A stretch of DNA of 64,000 nucleotides from Neobacillus terrae (GTDB lineage Bacteria; Bacillota; Bacilli; Bacillales; Cytobacillaceae): positions 248,001 through 312,000 of the forward strand of contig NZ_JAAOEO010000001.1 in NCBI RefSeq assembly GCF_011393025.1, written 5' to 3'. Position 1 is the stretch's first letter. Each line of letters opens with the position of its first letter. The notes beneath the pieces are model-generated. The model was not told where the DNA came from, ran no database searches, and worked only from the letters and a program-made list of their open reading frames with translations. This document shows positions 42,171 through 50,774 of the stretch, in pieces. Position numbers and translations under genes: made by a program.

Positions 42171-43292
42171 ATGAAGGTAAATATACAGCCAAAAGAGGGG
42201 CTGCTATTTAATGCATTTCTGGTTATGTTTGTAATCCATGTAACCCAAACAGGTGTTGGATTGGCCGGACTGCCAAGAATTGTTTATCTTGAAGCGGAAC
42301 ATGACGGCTGGATTTCTGTACTTTTGGCTGGTGTGCTTACCGGAATAATCCTTTGGGTTATGTTTCTGCTGCTTCGGGAGTACGATAGCGCTGATTTATA
42401 TGGAATACAGGTAGACTTGTTTGGCAAGCTTTTTGGCAGAATGCTTGGGGTAATCTATATGGTTTATCTAAGCAGTGTCTTTTTCGATATCTGCATGAAT
42501 TATGTTGAGATTGTCCAGGCCTGGATTTTTTCCGATATGCCCACATGGGTTCTATCGGGGGTGATTATATCTCTCGCAGTTTATGCCTCCCTTTCAGGAA
42601 TCAGGATGGTAGTAGGATTTTCATTTATTTCGTTTATTATGACTTTTTGGCTTGTTCTCGTTATCATTTCACCTTTGAAGTATTCCGATCCTACTCATTT
42701 GTTCCCTTTCATGAATACTGGCATTAAAAATATTGCCAGTGGTATATATAAAACTTCTTTTTCAATAATAGGCTTTGAACTGCTGCTTTTTGTTTATCCC
42801 TATATTCAAGAAAAGAAAAAAGCCCTGTTATACGCTGAACTGGGGAACTTGTATACAACCATTCTTTTTACAGTAGTAACTGTTGTTTGCATTATCTTTT
42901 TCGCAGGGGAAAGCTTAAAAAGAACCATTTGGCCCGTACTTTCCTTGTTCAAAATCGTTAGGCTGCCAAATCTTGAACGATTTGAATTTATTGCTGTTTC
43001 CTTTTGGCTCCTTATTATCCTTCCTAATTTAGTTACATACCTTTGGGCTGCCTCAAAGGGATTTACAAGATTATTTAATATTAAGCAATCGAAAGGAATT
43101 TATATAATTGCAGGCGTTGCCTGGCTAGGAAACTTTTTTATTAAGGCGAGATACCAAATGAATCTCGTAACAGATTACATTGGGGTAGCAGGCTTTTTTT
43201 TAGCTATCTGTTATCCGGCTATTTTATTCCCAATTGTTGTTATAAAAAAGAAACTAAGAAAAAGGAGGCAGCAAGATGAGGAAATGGGTTAA
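42171..43292 (+). CDS. Spore germination permease, GerXB subunit
   Basis: 373-residue membrane protein of the GerB/APC superfamily with ten predicted helices. It starts with the family pattern LLFNAFLVMFVIHVTQTGVG and later has VSFWLLIILPNLVTYLWAAS. The B subunit binds the germinant amino acid in other receptors. It follows gerXA by 8 bp and overlaps gerXC by 17 bp. The AGGTG ribosome site precedes the ATG. Confidence 0.92.
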   Translation: MKVNIQPKEGLLFNAFLVMFVIHVTQTGVGLAGLPRIVYLEAEHDGWISVLLAGVLTGIILWVMFLLLREYDSADLYGIQVDLFGKLFGRMLGVIYMVYLSSVFFDICMNYVEIVQAWIFSDMPTWVLSGVIISLAVYASLSGIRMVVGFSFISFIMTFWLVLVIISPLKYSDPTHLFPFMNTGIKNIASGIYKTSFSIIGFELLLFVYPYIQEKKKALLYAELGNLYTTILFTVVTVVCIIFFAGESLKRTIWPVLSLFKIVRLPNLERFEFIAVSFWLLIILPNLVTYLWAASKGFTRLFNIKQSKGIYIIAGVAWLGNFFIKARYQMNLVTDYIGVAGFFLAICYPAILFPIVVIKKKLRKRRQQDEEMG

Positions 43293-44335
43293 GAATATCA
43301 CGATTGTGTTTGTGTCAATGAATCTGATATTTCTTGCCGGCTGCCTTCAGCAAAGGCCTCTTGAAAAATTGGGATTGATAACGGCTGCTGGATTTGACCT
43401 TTCGAAAAAAAATAATATCCTGGGAACCGTAGTTTACCAGCAGTTTGATCCTCTTCAAAAAAACGTTACAAAAAAGATAATGGAACAAGCAAAAACGAGT
43501 AAGGGGTTAAGGCAGGATGAAAACCTTCAGACAAGCCATAAATTAGTTTCGGGCCAGATGCGGATAGTCATATATAGTAAGAAACTGGCGCAAAGAGGAA
43601 TTATTCAGCTGATTGATACACTTAACCGGGATCCGACAATTGGAAATATGCTTTATGTTACAATCTCCGACGGGAAAGCAGTTGATCTCTTAACTAAAAA
43701 CAATATTGGAAAAGGCTCTAATCTTGGGACCTTTTTATATAATTTGATTAAACAAAACGTTGAGGGAGAACAGTTAATTTCACCAACCCTCCACGAATTT
43801 AACCATAGCTTTTATGATGTCGGGAAGGATCCAGTGTTGCCGGTGTTAAAACTCAGACATGGAGATATTGTAATATCCTCAGTAGCATTGTTTAAAAATG
43901 ACCGGCTGGTTGACGAGCTGAAACCTGATAAACTATTTTTTTTGAAGGTTCTTGTAGACTCCTATAAAGCAGGATCACAGGAAATCCCATTGAATGCAAA
44001 GGAATTTAAGCCTTTGATTATTAAAACAGCAGGCCATCGAGAGCGGGAGTTTCATGACAGAATTTATATGACGATTGACAACATAAACAGCAGCCACAAA
44101 ATAAAAGTGTTGGATAAGGATAAGCTTCGCTTTAGGGTCCAAGTAAAGCTTAAATCAAGGATACTGGAAATGACCGAGCACACTGGGAATCGACCCTGTC
44201 GGCTTTGGCAATGAATACAACACGCATTTACGCGGTAAAAAGATGACCAAAACAGAGTGGAGAGAGAAGTTTAAAGAAGCGAGCTTTGATATAGTTATTG
44301 ATAATAAAATTGTCCGCACTGGTGTAATTGATTAA
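43276..44335 (+). pseudogene. Spore germination lipoprotein GerXC, out-of-frame deletion
   Basis: The first 300 residues are a normal GerC protein: lipobox in NLIFLAGCLQQ, EKLGLITAAGFDLS, SHKLVSGQMRIVIYSKKLA and RFRVQVKLKSRILEMTEHT. Just after, near 44186, the reading frame is lost: it ends at 44214 in NRPCRLWQ. The true C-terminus (IDPVGFGNEYNTHLRGK, TEWREKFKEASFDIVID, IVRTGVID) continues in another frame to TAA at 44333-44335. By comparison with other GerC proteins about 30-45 codons between these parts are missing, including an out-of-frame step. The helical region and domain 3 link are therefore lost. GerXC is needed for receptor function. Confidence 0.8.
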
Positions 44336-44402
44336 TCTTTCTTCTTTTGGCCGGGTTTGTTAAAATAAGCACGGACAGAAAATGATAATTGCAGGTGATT
44401 AG

Positions 44403-44981
44403 ATGAAAGTGCGGGCTTTAGGACTTATTTTTATTATTGGGGTTCTTCTATTGGCAGGCTGTGGCAAAAAAGAGATTAAAGGTGCTTTGAATTGGCCAGT
44501 GAAGGATTTCTCTTATACCAACCAGGATGGAAAGTCATTTGGCAGTAAGAATTTAAAAGGAAAGGTATGGGTAGCTGACTTTGTATTTACTAGCTGTGTC
44601 GATGTCTGCCCCCCTATGACCTCCAATATGGCATCTCTTCAGAAAAAGATTAAAGAAGCAGGAATCAAGAATGTTGAGTTTGTTTCATTCAGTGTAGACC
44701 CTACAGTTGATAAACCTGAGACTTTAAAAAACTATGGCGGCCGTTTTGGTGTCGATTTTAAGAATTGGAACTTTTTGACCGGTTATTCACAGGAAGAAAT
44801 CGAGACCAAGGCCATGAAGGAATTTAAAACGATCGTGAAAAAGCCACAGGAAGGCGATCAGGTGATCCATGGTACTGATTTCTTCTTACTCAACCAGGAA
44901 GGTAAAATACAAAAGTATTATACCGGTTTACAGGAAATACCGTATGACAAGATAGTAGATGATATAAAGACTTTGCAATAA
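44403..44981 (+). CDS. ypmQ: SCO1/SenC lipoprotein, YpmQ (BsSco)-like
   Basis: 192-residue lipoprotein (lipobox LLLAGC near residue 20) with a thioredoxin fold. The copper/redox motif is CVDVCPP, and the matching His lies in QVIHGTDFFLLNQEGKI. Sco proteins deliver copper to the CuA site of cytochrome c oxidase outside the membrane. It is followed by ypmR- and ypmS-like genes, as in B. subtilis. A promoter was not clear. Confidence 0.9.
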   Translation: MKVRALGLIFIIGVLLLAGCGKKEIKGALNWPVKDFSYTNQDGKSFGSKNLKGKVWVADFVFTSCVDVCPPMTSNMASLQKKIKEAGIKNVEFVSFSVDPTVDKPETLKNYGGRFGVDFKNWNFLTGYSQEEIETKAMKEFKTIVKKPQEGDQVIHGTDFFLLNQEGKIQKYYTGLQEIPYDKIVDDIKTLQ

Positions 44982-45003
44982 GCCCTTTTGAAGGGCCTTT
45001 TTT
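44982..45003 (+). terminator. Rho-independent terminator of ypmQ
   Basis: GCCCTT-TTG-AAGGGC followed by CTTTTTT, directly after the stop codon. Confidence 0.85.
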
Positions 45004-45096
45004 GTATTTTAATCTGCAAAATTTGCCCAATTCCTTTTATGTAATGTAATTTTTCTCCCGTGTTATAATAACTATAAGTTAAGGGAGGCGGATTAG

Positions 45097-45921
45097 TTGT
45101 TAAAAAGAATAACCTGCCTGTTCCTTTCCGTATTCCTTTTAAGTTCGTGCAGCCAGCCGGAAACGTGGAGACGCCAGCCGGATAAAAAAATAAATCTTCA
45201 TGAATATCAAAGCATTCCCGCTGATTTTATTCCTAAACCACTGACAGTAGTATCAGCAGGTGACTCTCTTACTGAGGGTATTGGTGGCAGCAGCAATAAG
45301 GGAGGCTATCTTCCTTATTTAAAAAAGCGGCTTGAGAATGAAAAAGGAATTAAAGGGGTTCATTTTTATAACTACGGGGTAAAAGGCAACAGGACGACAC
45401 AGCTATTAAAGAGACTGAAGACGGATGAAATTAGGGGAAATATCAAAAAAGCCGACATGGTTATTCTAACGATCGGCGGCAATGATATCATGAAGGTTGT
45501 TTATGACAATCTTTCTAATCTTCAGCTATCAGCATTTGAAAAAGCGAAAGAAAAATATATTACTCATTTAACCCAGATTGTTTCATTTATCACACAGGAA
45601 AATCCCCATGCGTCCATTGTTCTTATTGGGTTGTATAATCCTTTTGAAAGATGGTTTGCAGATAATAAAGAGCTGGAAAAGGTGGTAACTGAGTGGAATG
45701 GCGCCGGGCAAATGGTCGTATCCAGCTTTCCGAATACTACGTTTGTTCAAATAGAAGATCTGTTTTCTAATACAAAAGAAAATCTTCTATTCACAGACCA
45801 TTTTCATCCAAATGACAGGGGATATCAGCTAATTGCAGAGAGAACATTCGATCAGCTGGAGGTAAAGGCCTTGCCTGCCATATCCAAAAGATATTTAGCA
45901 GCAAGGAAAGAGGAGAATTAA
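45097..45921 (+). CDS. ypmR: GDSL/SGNH lipase-like lipoprotein, YpmR-like
   Basis: 274 residues with a lipoprotein signal (CLFLSVFLLSSC). SGNH motifs are SAGDSLTEGIGG (block I, Ser nucleophile), TIGGNDIM (block III Asn) and FTDHFHPNDRGY (block V Asp/His). It is an exported esterase or acylhydrolase of unknown substrate. The TTG start has AAGGGAGG upstream. It forms a pair with the ypmS-like gene 5 bp downstream. Confidence 0.87.
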   Translation: MLKRITCLFLSVFLLSSCSQPETWRRQPDKKINLHEYQSIPADFIPKPLTVVSAGDSLTEGIGGSSNKGGYLPYLKKRLENEKGIKGVHFYNYGVKGNRTTQLLKRLKTDEIRGNIKKADMVILTIGGNDIMKVVYDNLSNLQLSAFEKAKEKYITHLTQIVSFITQENPHASIVLIGLYNPFERWFADNKELEKVVTEWNGAGQMVVSSFPNTTFVQIEDLFSNTKENLLFTDHFHPNDRGYQLIAERTFDQLEVKALPAISKRYLAARKEEN

Positions 45922-45926
45922 AGAAA

Positions 45927-46505
45927 ATGAAAAACAAGTGGAAAACAGGATTTTTGGTTTTACTGGCTATAAATTTAATAATTGTGGCAGTTATTCTGAT
46001 TACGGTAATGACGCCTCCAAAGGATACTAAGATACAAAAACTTTCATCTAACGAAAAGGACTATGTTTCTTTTTATATTAAATCGAATAAAGCGGATCTT
46101 AACCAGTTGATTCAGTACTATTTAAAAAAGGAAGCTCCCAAAAGCCCTATCGATTACCATATTGTATTGGCTGATGAAGTGGAATTGTACGGCAGCATTC
46201 CTTTCTTTAGTGACGAATTAAAGATGAGGCTAACCTTTGAGCCACAGGCTAAGCCAAATGGTGATTTGGTCTTAAAGCAAAAGTCCATTTCCCTTGGCAG
46301 GCTTCATCTCCCTGTTCCTTATGTAATGAAAATGATCAGTGATAATTACGAATTACCAAGGGGGGTTCAAATTCTGCCGGATGACAGAATGGTTTATATC
46401 AGAATGCAGGATTTGAAACTGAAAAGTGACGCAAAAGTTAAGGTTAATAAATTTAATCTGAAAAAAGACGATATCTCCTTTGACCTGTTAGTGCCGGTAA
46501 AATAA
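45927..46505 (+). CDS. ypmS: YpmS-like membrane-anchored protein (DUF2140)
   Basis: 192 residues: a single N-terminal membrane helix (TGFLVLLAINLIIVAVILIT) and an extracellular beta-rich domain with ADEVELYGSIPFFSDELKMR and LKQKSISLGRLHLPVPYVM. The DUF2140 family always follows the YpmR-type lipase in Bacillaceae, so the two probably work together at the membrane surface. Function is unknown. Confidence 0.87.
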   Translation: MKNKWKTGFLVLLAINLIIVAVILITVMTPPKDTKIQKLSSNEKDYVSFYIKSNKADLNQLIQYYLKKEAPKSPIDYHIVLADEVELYGSIPFFSDELKMRLTFEPQAKPNGDLVLKQKSISLGRLHLPVPYVMKMISDNYELPRGVQILPDDRMVYIRMQDLKLKSDAKVKVNKFNLKKDDISFDLLVPVK

Positions 46506-46511
46506 GAAAAA

Positions 46512-46535
46512 GTGTTCCGCAGAACACCTTTTTTT
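46512..46535 (+). terminator. Rho-independent terminator of ypmR-ypmS
   Basis: GTGTTC-CGCA-GAACAC followed by C and a run of T, 6 bp after the ypmS stop. Confidence 0.85.
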
Positions 46536-46568
46536 AATTGATAAGTATAAAGTTCTACCTTTTAAATT

Positions 46569-46836
46569 GTCTAGCTCCAGCGCCCAGCGAGTTTTCATCC
46601 TTGATAAGCTTCCTGGATTATCTTGCATCAAGTATGACCGTTAGGTGATACTTGATGCAGCTAGCGTCCATCCCGCTTCTCCCTACGATAAGTCAACATC
46701 GGCCGGTTAAAGTGCTCCTGCGCCATAGCAATCTCGAAGAAGCTGATGTTCAGCTCGTCGCAAAGCTGCATGATGTATCTTCGTAGAAGCATGTTATTCA
46801 GGCAGTTGCTTCGCTGAACGGGCGCTTGCGCTTTTC
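46569..46836. repeat. Bacillus-type interspersed repeat (~270 bp)
   Basis: The ends are GTCTAGCTCCAGCGCC and GGGCGCTTGCGCTTTTC, the boundaries of a family of noncoding repeats I know to be dispersed in many Bacillus-group genomes. The inside has an inverted repeat with arms TGCATCAAGTAT and ATACTTGATGCA and other pairing stretches. No coding frame is evident and its GC content is higher than its neighbours'. It abuts the minus-strand DUF4397 gene so closely that the TGA stop of that gene lies at the repeat edge. It fills most of the 331-bp gap after ypmS. Confidence 0.7.
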
Positions 46837-47583
46837 TCAGTCTGGAACGGATAATACTTCTAATGCAGGTTCCTCTTTTGCATACCCCACAGCAAAAAGA
46901 GTATAGGACCGGTTTGGTTCAAATCTCATTTTTGGCAGTGGAAGTACCACATCTTTAGTGCCAGCAACTCTGGCTTCTAAATCTACTGTCATTGGAGTCA
47001 GGCCAAGGTAAACTGAAGTCTTTCGGTAGGAGATATGAGAAAATACGACATCCCCATTTTTAACAGCAATATCTACTGCAGGTGCATCAGGAGAAAGGTG
47101 AACAAAGCGTATTTTTGTCTCATTTGCCGGAACATTAGAATTAGTTTGGATAGCAAGCAGCCTGAGGAATTTTTCACTTTGTATGACAGCAAGTGTATAA
47201 GAACTTCCGGATTCAACGTTTACTTTTTTACTAATGACCGATTCTGTCATATTCCCTGTGGGGTATACGTCTATTTGGTGTTTTCCGGGAGTAAGAGATA
47301 GGTAATCACTGACGTGTTTGAAAGGAAAATCAGTTAGTATTTTTTGCCCGTTTACATAAATATCAACATTTGGAGCATTTGGGGCAGCGTGGATTACCCT
47401 TACTCTTGCCTCTCTGGCAGGGCGGTTCATCTGATTCATAAATTGAACCCCTTTATTTAATGATTTTAGATGTTTTTGATAATAATAAACATGCAAGGCT
47501 GGATTGGTGTATTTATAATAGCATGCTAATAAATCATAAATAGCAGCTTTTTGAAAATAATCCATCCGCTTTTTTTCGTCCAT
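46837..47583 (-). CDS. DUF4397 domain protein
   Basis: 248 residues: a helical N-terminal ~55 residues (MDYFQKAAIYDLLACYYKY), then two beta-sandwich DUF4397 repeats starting at ARVRVIHAAPNAPNVDIYVN and IRFVHLSPDAPAVDIAVKNG. No signal peptide. Such proteins are thought to be surface or spore-associated, but no role is known. The ATG has GGGAGTG upstream. The C-terminus (ALEVLSVPD) ends in a TGA at the edge of the interspersed repeat, so a few original residues may have been lost. Confidence 0.8.
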   Translation of the reverse strand: MDEKKRMDYFQKAAIYDLLACYYKYTNPALHVYYYQKHLKSLNKGVQFMNQMNRPAREARVRVIHAAPNAPNVDIYVNGQKILTDFPFKHVSDYLSLTPGKHQIDVYPTGNMTESVISKKVNVESGSSYTLAVIQSEKFLRLLAIQTNSNVPANETKIRFVHLSPDAPAVDIAVKNGDVVFSHISYRKTSVYLGLTPMTVDLEARVAGTKDVVLPLPKMRFEPNRSYTLFAVGYAKEEPALEVLSVPD

Positions 47584-47681
47584 TGCTTACACTCCCAGTT
47601 AGTTATCTACTCCGATAATGTATGCATACATCTATGGGTCGGTGCCTATCAGATAGTTTGTTCATTATTTTTTCCAAATTG

Positions 47682-47710
47682 TTTACTTTTTTCCTTTTAT
47701 TGCATATAAT
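47682..47710 (+). promoter_or_regulatory. Putative sigma-A promoter
   Basis: TTTACT (47682-47687) and TATAAT (47705-47710) with a 17-bp spacer; a TTG precedes the -35. It drives the short unit that ends at the 47855-47885 terminator. Confidence 0.55.
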
Positions 47711-47744
47711 AAATTTCAGAATATAAGAAAGCGGGTGAAGTGTA

Positions 47745-47819
47745 ATGAGTAAAGAGTTATTAATTGCAGTGAGCAGTCTCTATATCGTTTGCACAGCCCG
47801 TACGGGAAAATTATTGTAG
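47745..47819 (+). CDS. Possible 24-aa leader or small peptide
   Basis: ATG with a GCGGGTGAAG site opens a 24-codon frame: MSKELLIAVSSLYIVCTART, then GKLL and TAG. Promoter upstream and terminator downstream make a ~150-nt transcript of its own just before the rsgA-like gene. It could be a leader peptide for attenuation or a small membrane-active peptide. The call rests only on position and signals; no homologue is recognised. Together with the promoter and terminator it accounts for most of the 341-bp gap from 47584 to 47924. Confidence 0.35.
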   Translation: MSKELLIAVSSLYIVCTARTGKLL

Positions 47820-47854
47820 GGAAAGTTTGTCTTCATTTTCCGCCACGATAATAA

Positions 47855-47885
47855 AACCATGGGCTGTCATGCCTATGGTTTTTTT
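47855..47885 (+). terminator. Terminator or attenuator before rsgA
   Basis: AACCATGGGC-TGTCAT-GCCTATGGTT followed by TTTTT: a 10-bp stem with one G-T pair. It separates the small reading frame from the GTPase gene. A palindrome, ATCCGGA-TT-TCCGGAT (47896-47911), follows. Confidence 0.8.
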
Positions 47886-47939
47886 GATGGAAAAAATCCG
47901 GATTTCCGGATATCTATTTAAATTGTGGAGGAATATAAA

Positions 47940-48995
47940 TTGACATTTTTATTAATTGGTATAAATGAAAGAGTAAAACAGGAATTTTCGTCTTATGAAG
48001 ATACAGATATGCTGCTGGGCAGAGTGGCGCTCGAACACAAAAGAATGTACAGGGTGTGGACGGATGCTGGGGAACTGCTTTGTGAGGTTTCTGGGAAATT
48101 TGCTTTTGAAGCTGTCAGCCGTGAGGATTATCCTGCAGTTGGAGACTGGGTGGTTATAAAGCAAAGAGAAACAGGAAAAGGCACTATTCATGCTTTACTG
48201 CCCAGAATAAGCAAATTCTCCCGTAAAACTGCAGGTAAAACCACAGAGGAACAAATAATCGCCGCCAATGTTGATACTGTTCTGATAGTTAATTCCCTGA
48301 ATGAGGATTTAAATCTTAGAAGAATTGAAAGGTATCTTCTCCTTACATGGGAAAGCGGGGCCAATCCGGTAATAGTATTGAGTAAGGCGGATTTATGCGA
48401 TGACATTAAAGCAAAAGCTGCAAGTGTTGAAGAAATTGCATTAGGTGTTCCTGTTATTGCAGTAAGTGCAGAAAACGAAAGTGGTATAGATGGATTAAAA
48501 GCTTACCTCCAGCCTGGGAAAACAGTTGCTTTACTTGGTTCTTCAGGTGTAGGAAAGTCGACATTAACCAATAGACTCGTTGGGCAGGAAAAACAAAAAG
48601 TACAGGAAATCCGCGAATCTGATGACAAAGGAAGACATACAACCACCCACCGTGAACTTATTTTGATGGATAACGGCTGTATATTAATCGATACTCCTGG
48701 AATGAGGGAGCTTCAGCTTTGGGAAAGCAGTGATGCCATTGAGGAGACCTTTACGGATATTGATAAACTCGGTCAAGAGTGCAAATTTAGGGACTGCAAG
48801 CATGAGGATGAACCGGGATGTGCAGTAAGAAGGGCAATCGGTAATGGTACTCTTACAGAAGACCGTTTTATAAGCTATAAAAAGCTGCAAAGAGAGCTTG
48901 CCTTCTTAGAACGTAAGATCGATAAAAGGGCGCATGCAGAAGAGAAAAAACGCTGGAAAAATATCAGCAAGAATATAAAAAATAAGAGTAAATAG
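47940..48995 (+). CDS. rsgA: RsgA-type circularly permuted GTPase
   Basis: 351 residues: an N-terminal OB domain (ALEHKRMYRVWTDAGELLCE, VGDWVVIK), then a permuted GTPase with VLSKADLCDD (G4), GSSGVGKSTLTNRL (G1), KGRHTTTHREL (G2) and IDTPGMREL (G3). The C-terminal zinc domain has CKFRDCKHEDEPGC. RsgA helps the 30S subunit mature. This sequence looks like the second, shorter-linked paralogue found in many Bacillus species beside YloQ, and not the one in the prkC operon. The TTG 47940 start has GGAGG 8 bp upstream; GTG 47925 overlaps that site. Confidence 0.87.
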   Translation: MTFLLIGINERVKQEFSSYEDTDMLLGRVALEHKRMYRVWTDAGELLCEVSGKFAFEAVSREDYPAVGDWVVIKQRETGKGTIHALLPRISKFSRKTAGKTTEEQIIAANVDTVLIVNSLNEDLNLRRIERYLLLTWESGANPVIVLSKADLCDDIKAKAASVEEIALGVPVIAVSAENESGIDGLKAYLQPGKTVALLGSSGVGKSTLTNRLVGQEKQKVQEIRESDDKGRHTTTHRELILMDNGCILIDTPGMRELQLWESSDAIEETFTDIDKLGQECKFRDCKHEDEPGCAVRRAIGNGTLTEDRFISYKKLQRELAFLERKIDKRAHAEEKKRWKNISKNIKNKSK

Positions 48996-49000
48996 TAATG

Positions 49001-49025
49001 GAGCTGGCATTTGCCGGCTCTTTTT
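49001..49025 (+). terminator. Rho-independent terminator of rsgA
   Basis: GAGCTGGC-ATTT-GCCGGCTC followed by TTTTT, 5 bp after the stop codon. Confidence 0.88.
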
Positions 49026-49162
49026 ATATTTTGTTGAGATTCCTCTAAGCTGTATTATTTTAAAACTCCTCTTTAATTCTGTATACTCGAAATCAAAGCT
49101 TAATTTTTTAGCAATAGGGAAAAAGTAAAATAAAGACTTTTAATGGAGAAAGGGTGAAGGAT

Positions 49163-49705
49163 ATGGATACTTTGTATGAAAAAGCTACTTTTGCTGGGGG
49201 CTGTTTCTGGTGTATGGTTAAGCCCTTTGATGAGCAGCCCGGCATTATGAAGGTTGTTTCCGGCTATACCGGGGGAAATGTTGAAAATCCAACCTATGAG
49301 CAGGTTTGTTCGGGTGCAACGGGCCACATTGAAGCTGTACAGATTACATATGACCCTAGGGTGTTTCCTTACAATAAACTTCTTGAACTTTTTTGGCAGC
49401 AGATTGACCCAACTGATCCAGGAGGTCAATTTTATGACAGGGGCCGTTCCTATCAAACGGCGATTTTCTATCATGACGAAGAACAAAGAGAGGCAGCGGA
49501 GAAATCAAAACAGGAGCTTCAGGAAAGCGGGAGATTCTCTAAGTCAATCGTTACTCCAATTTTGCCTGCCGAAGATTTCTATGAAGCAGAAGAGTATCAT
49601 CAGCATTATTATAAAAAGAATCCCGCACACTATCAGTCCTACCAGGTAGGCTCTGGCAGGGCAGGGTTCATTCAAAGCCATTGGGGGAACGGAAATGAAA
49701 AATAA
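49163..49705 (+). CDS. msrA: Peptide methionine-S-sulfoxide reductase MsrA
   Basis: 180 residues; the catalytic Cys lies in [15 protein letters not shown] near the N-terminus. Other MsrA motifs are [32 protein letters not shown] and [13 protein letters not shown]. It reduces the S form of methionine sulfoxide in the cytosol. ATG 49163 follows AAAGGGTGA at a good distance; GTG 49154 is an in-frame alternative. It overlaps msrB by 11 bp, so the two are coupled. Confidence 0.95.
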   Translation: MDTLYEKATFAGGCFWCMVKPFDEQPGIMKVVSGYTGGNVENPTYEQVCSGATGHIEAVQITYDPRVFPYNKLLELFWQQIDPTDPGGQFYDRGRSYQTAIFYHDEEQREAAEKSKQELQESGRFSKSIVTPILPAEDFYEAEEYHQHYYKKNPAHYQSYQVGSGRAGFIQSHWGNGNEK

Positions 49706-50126
49706 AGAAGAACTAAAAAATAAATTATCACCTATGCAGTTTGATGTAACACAGAATAACGGAACGGAACCTCCTTTCCGAAATGAGTACTGGAACGAAA
49801 ACCGGGATGGGATTTATGTTGATATTGTTTCCGGTAAACCTCTTTTCAGTTCTCTTGATAAATATGATGCCGGCTGTGGATGGCCGAGCTTTACAAAACC
49901 AATTGAGGAAGAAGAAATTCTTGAAAAACAGGACACAAGCCACTTTATGGTCCGGACTGAAGTCAGAAGCAAAGAAGCTGATTCTCATCTCGGCCATCTT
50001 TTTAATGATGGGCCTGGACCAACGGGACTACGTTATTGCATTAATTCTGCAGCAATGAGGTTTATTCCTAAAGAGGACCTGGATCAGGAGGGATACGGAC
50101 AGTTTAAATCCCTTTTTGAAAAATAG
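49695..50126 (+). CDS. msrB: Peptide methionine-R-sulfoxide reductase MsrB
   Basis: 143 residues with MsrB motifs: [47 protein letters not shown] and the catalytic Cys in [13 protein letters not shown]. The two CxxC zinc sites seen in many MsrB proteins are absent, as is normal for the Bacillus form. The start lies within msrA. The GGGGAACGGAA stretch serves as a ribosome site. Confidence 0.95.
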   Translation: MKNKEELKNKLSPMQFDVTQNNGTEPPFRNEYWNENRDGIYVDIVSGKPLFSSLDKYDAGCGWPSFTKPIEEEEILEKQDTSHFMVRTEVRSKEADSHLGHLFNDGPGPTGLRYCINSAAMRFIPKEDLDQEGYGQFKSLFEK

Positions 50127-50139
50127 AGAGGGGAACATT

Positions 50140-50637
50140 ATGTTTAAAAAATTATTTGGTAAAAAAGAAACGGTAAAAACAGTTCAGCTGGTTGCTCCGG
50201 TTACGGGAAATGCAGTGGATTTAGAGCAGGTTCCAGACCCTGTTTTCTCACAGCGAATGATGGGAGACGGACTTGCAATTGAACCAAAGGAAGGTGTAAT
50301 CGCTGCTCCAGCTGCAGGGGAAATTTTGCAGGTTTTCCCTACCAAGCATGCGATTGGAATACGCGCGGAAAATGGGGCAGAAATTCTTATCCACATAGGC
50401 CTTGAGACTGTTTCCTTAAAAGGGGAAGGATTTACTGCGCACGTGCAGGCCGGAGATAAAGTACAGGTCGGTGACAAGCTGGTAACTTTTGATATGGATA
50501 CAGTCGGCGCAAAGGCAAAAAGTCTTGTAACCCCTATTATTATAACTAATGGGGACAGTGCTTCTGCCTTTGAAAAGCTTACATTGGGAAGTGTGGAGCG
50601 GGGCAAGACGCCAATCATGGAAATTACCTTTGAGTAA
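50140..50637 (+). CDS. PTS glucose-type EIIA protein
   Basis: 165-residue EIIA-Glc/Crr-type domain: APVTGNAVDLEQVPDPVFSQ, GDGLAIEPKEG, and the phosphorylated His in ILIHIGLETVSLKGEGF; the second conserved His is in PTKHAIGI. It accepts phosphate from HPr and passes it to a separate EIIB or has a regulatory role. Its position directly behind msrAB resembles no sugar operon. The ATG has GAGAGGGG upstream, 14 bp after msrB, so it may be co-transcribed with msrAB. Confidence 0.9.
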   Translation: MFKKLFGKKETVKTVQLVAPVTGNAVDLEQVPDPVFSQRMMGDGLAIEPKEGVIAAPAAGEILQVFPTKHAIGIRAENGAEILIHIGLETVSLKGEGFTAHVQAGDKVQVGDKLVTFDMDTVGAKAKSLVTPIIITNGDSASAFEKLTLGSVERGKTPIMEITFE

Positions 50638-50652
50638 AAATGTGTATTAGAA

Positions 50653-50684
50653 AACCAGCAGCCCATAAGAGCTGCTGGTTTTTT
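50653..50684 (+). terminator. Rho-independent terminator of msrAB-EIIA
   Basis: AACCAGCAGC-CCATAAGA-GCTGCTGGTT followed by TTTT, 15 bp after the stop. Confidence 0.9.
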
Positions 50685-50725
50685 AGGCTAATCAGAATTT
50701 GTATCTCTAAATTCTGAACGCATAA

Positions 50726-50774
50726 GCAAAACTAGGACCTTCGCCTAATAGACTTGGCGAAGGCCAAGTTTTGC
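50726..50774 (-). terminator. Hairpin terminator of pssA
   Basis: Arms GCAAAACTAGGACCTTCGCC and GGCGAAGGCCAAGTTTTGC pair with one bulge. It touches the end of the minus-strand pssA gene. No long U run follows, so efficiency is uncertain. Confidence 0.6.

Noticed and set aside
46569..46836. The repeat as an insertion sequence
   Set aside because: It has no transposase reading frame, and no target-site duplication was evident.
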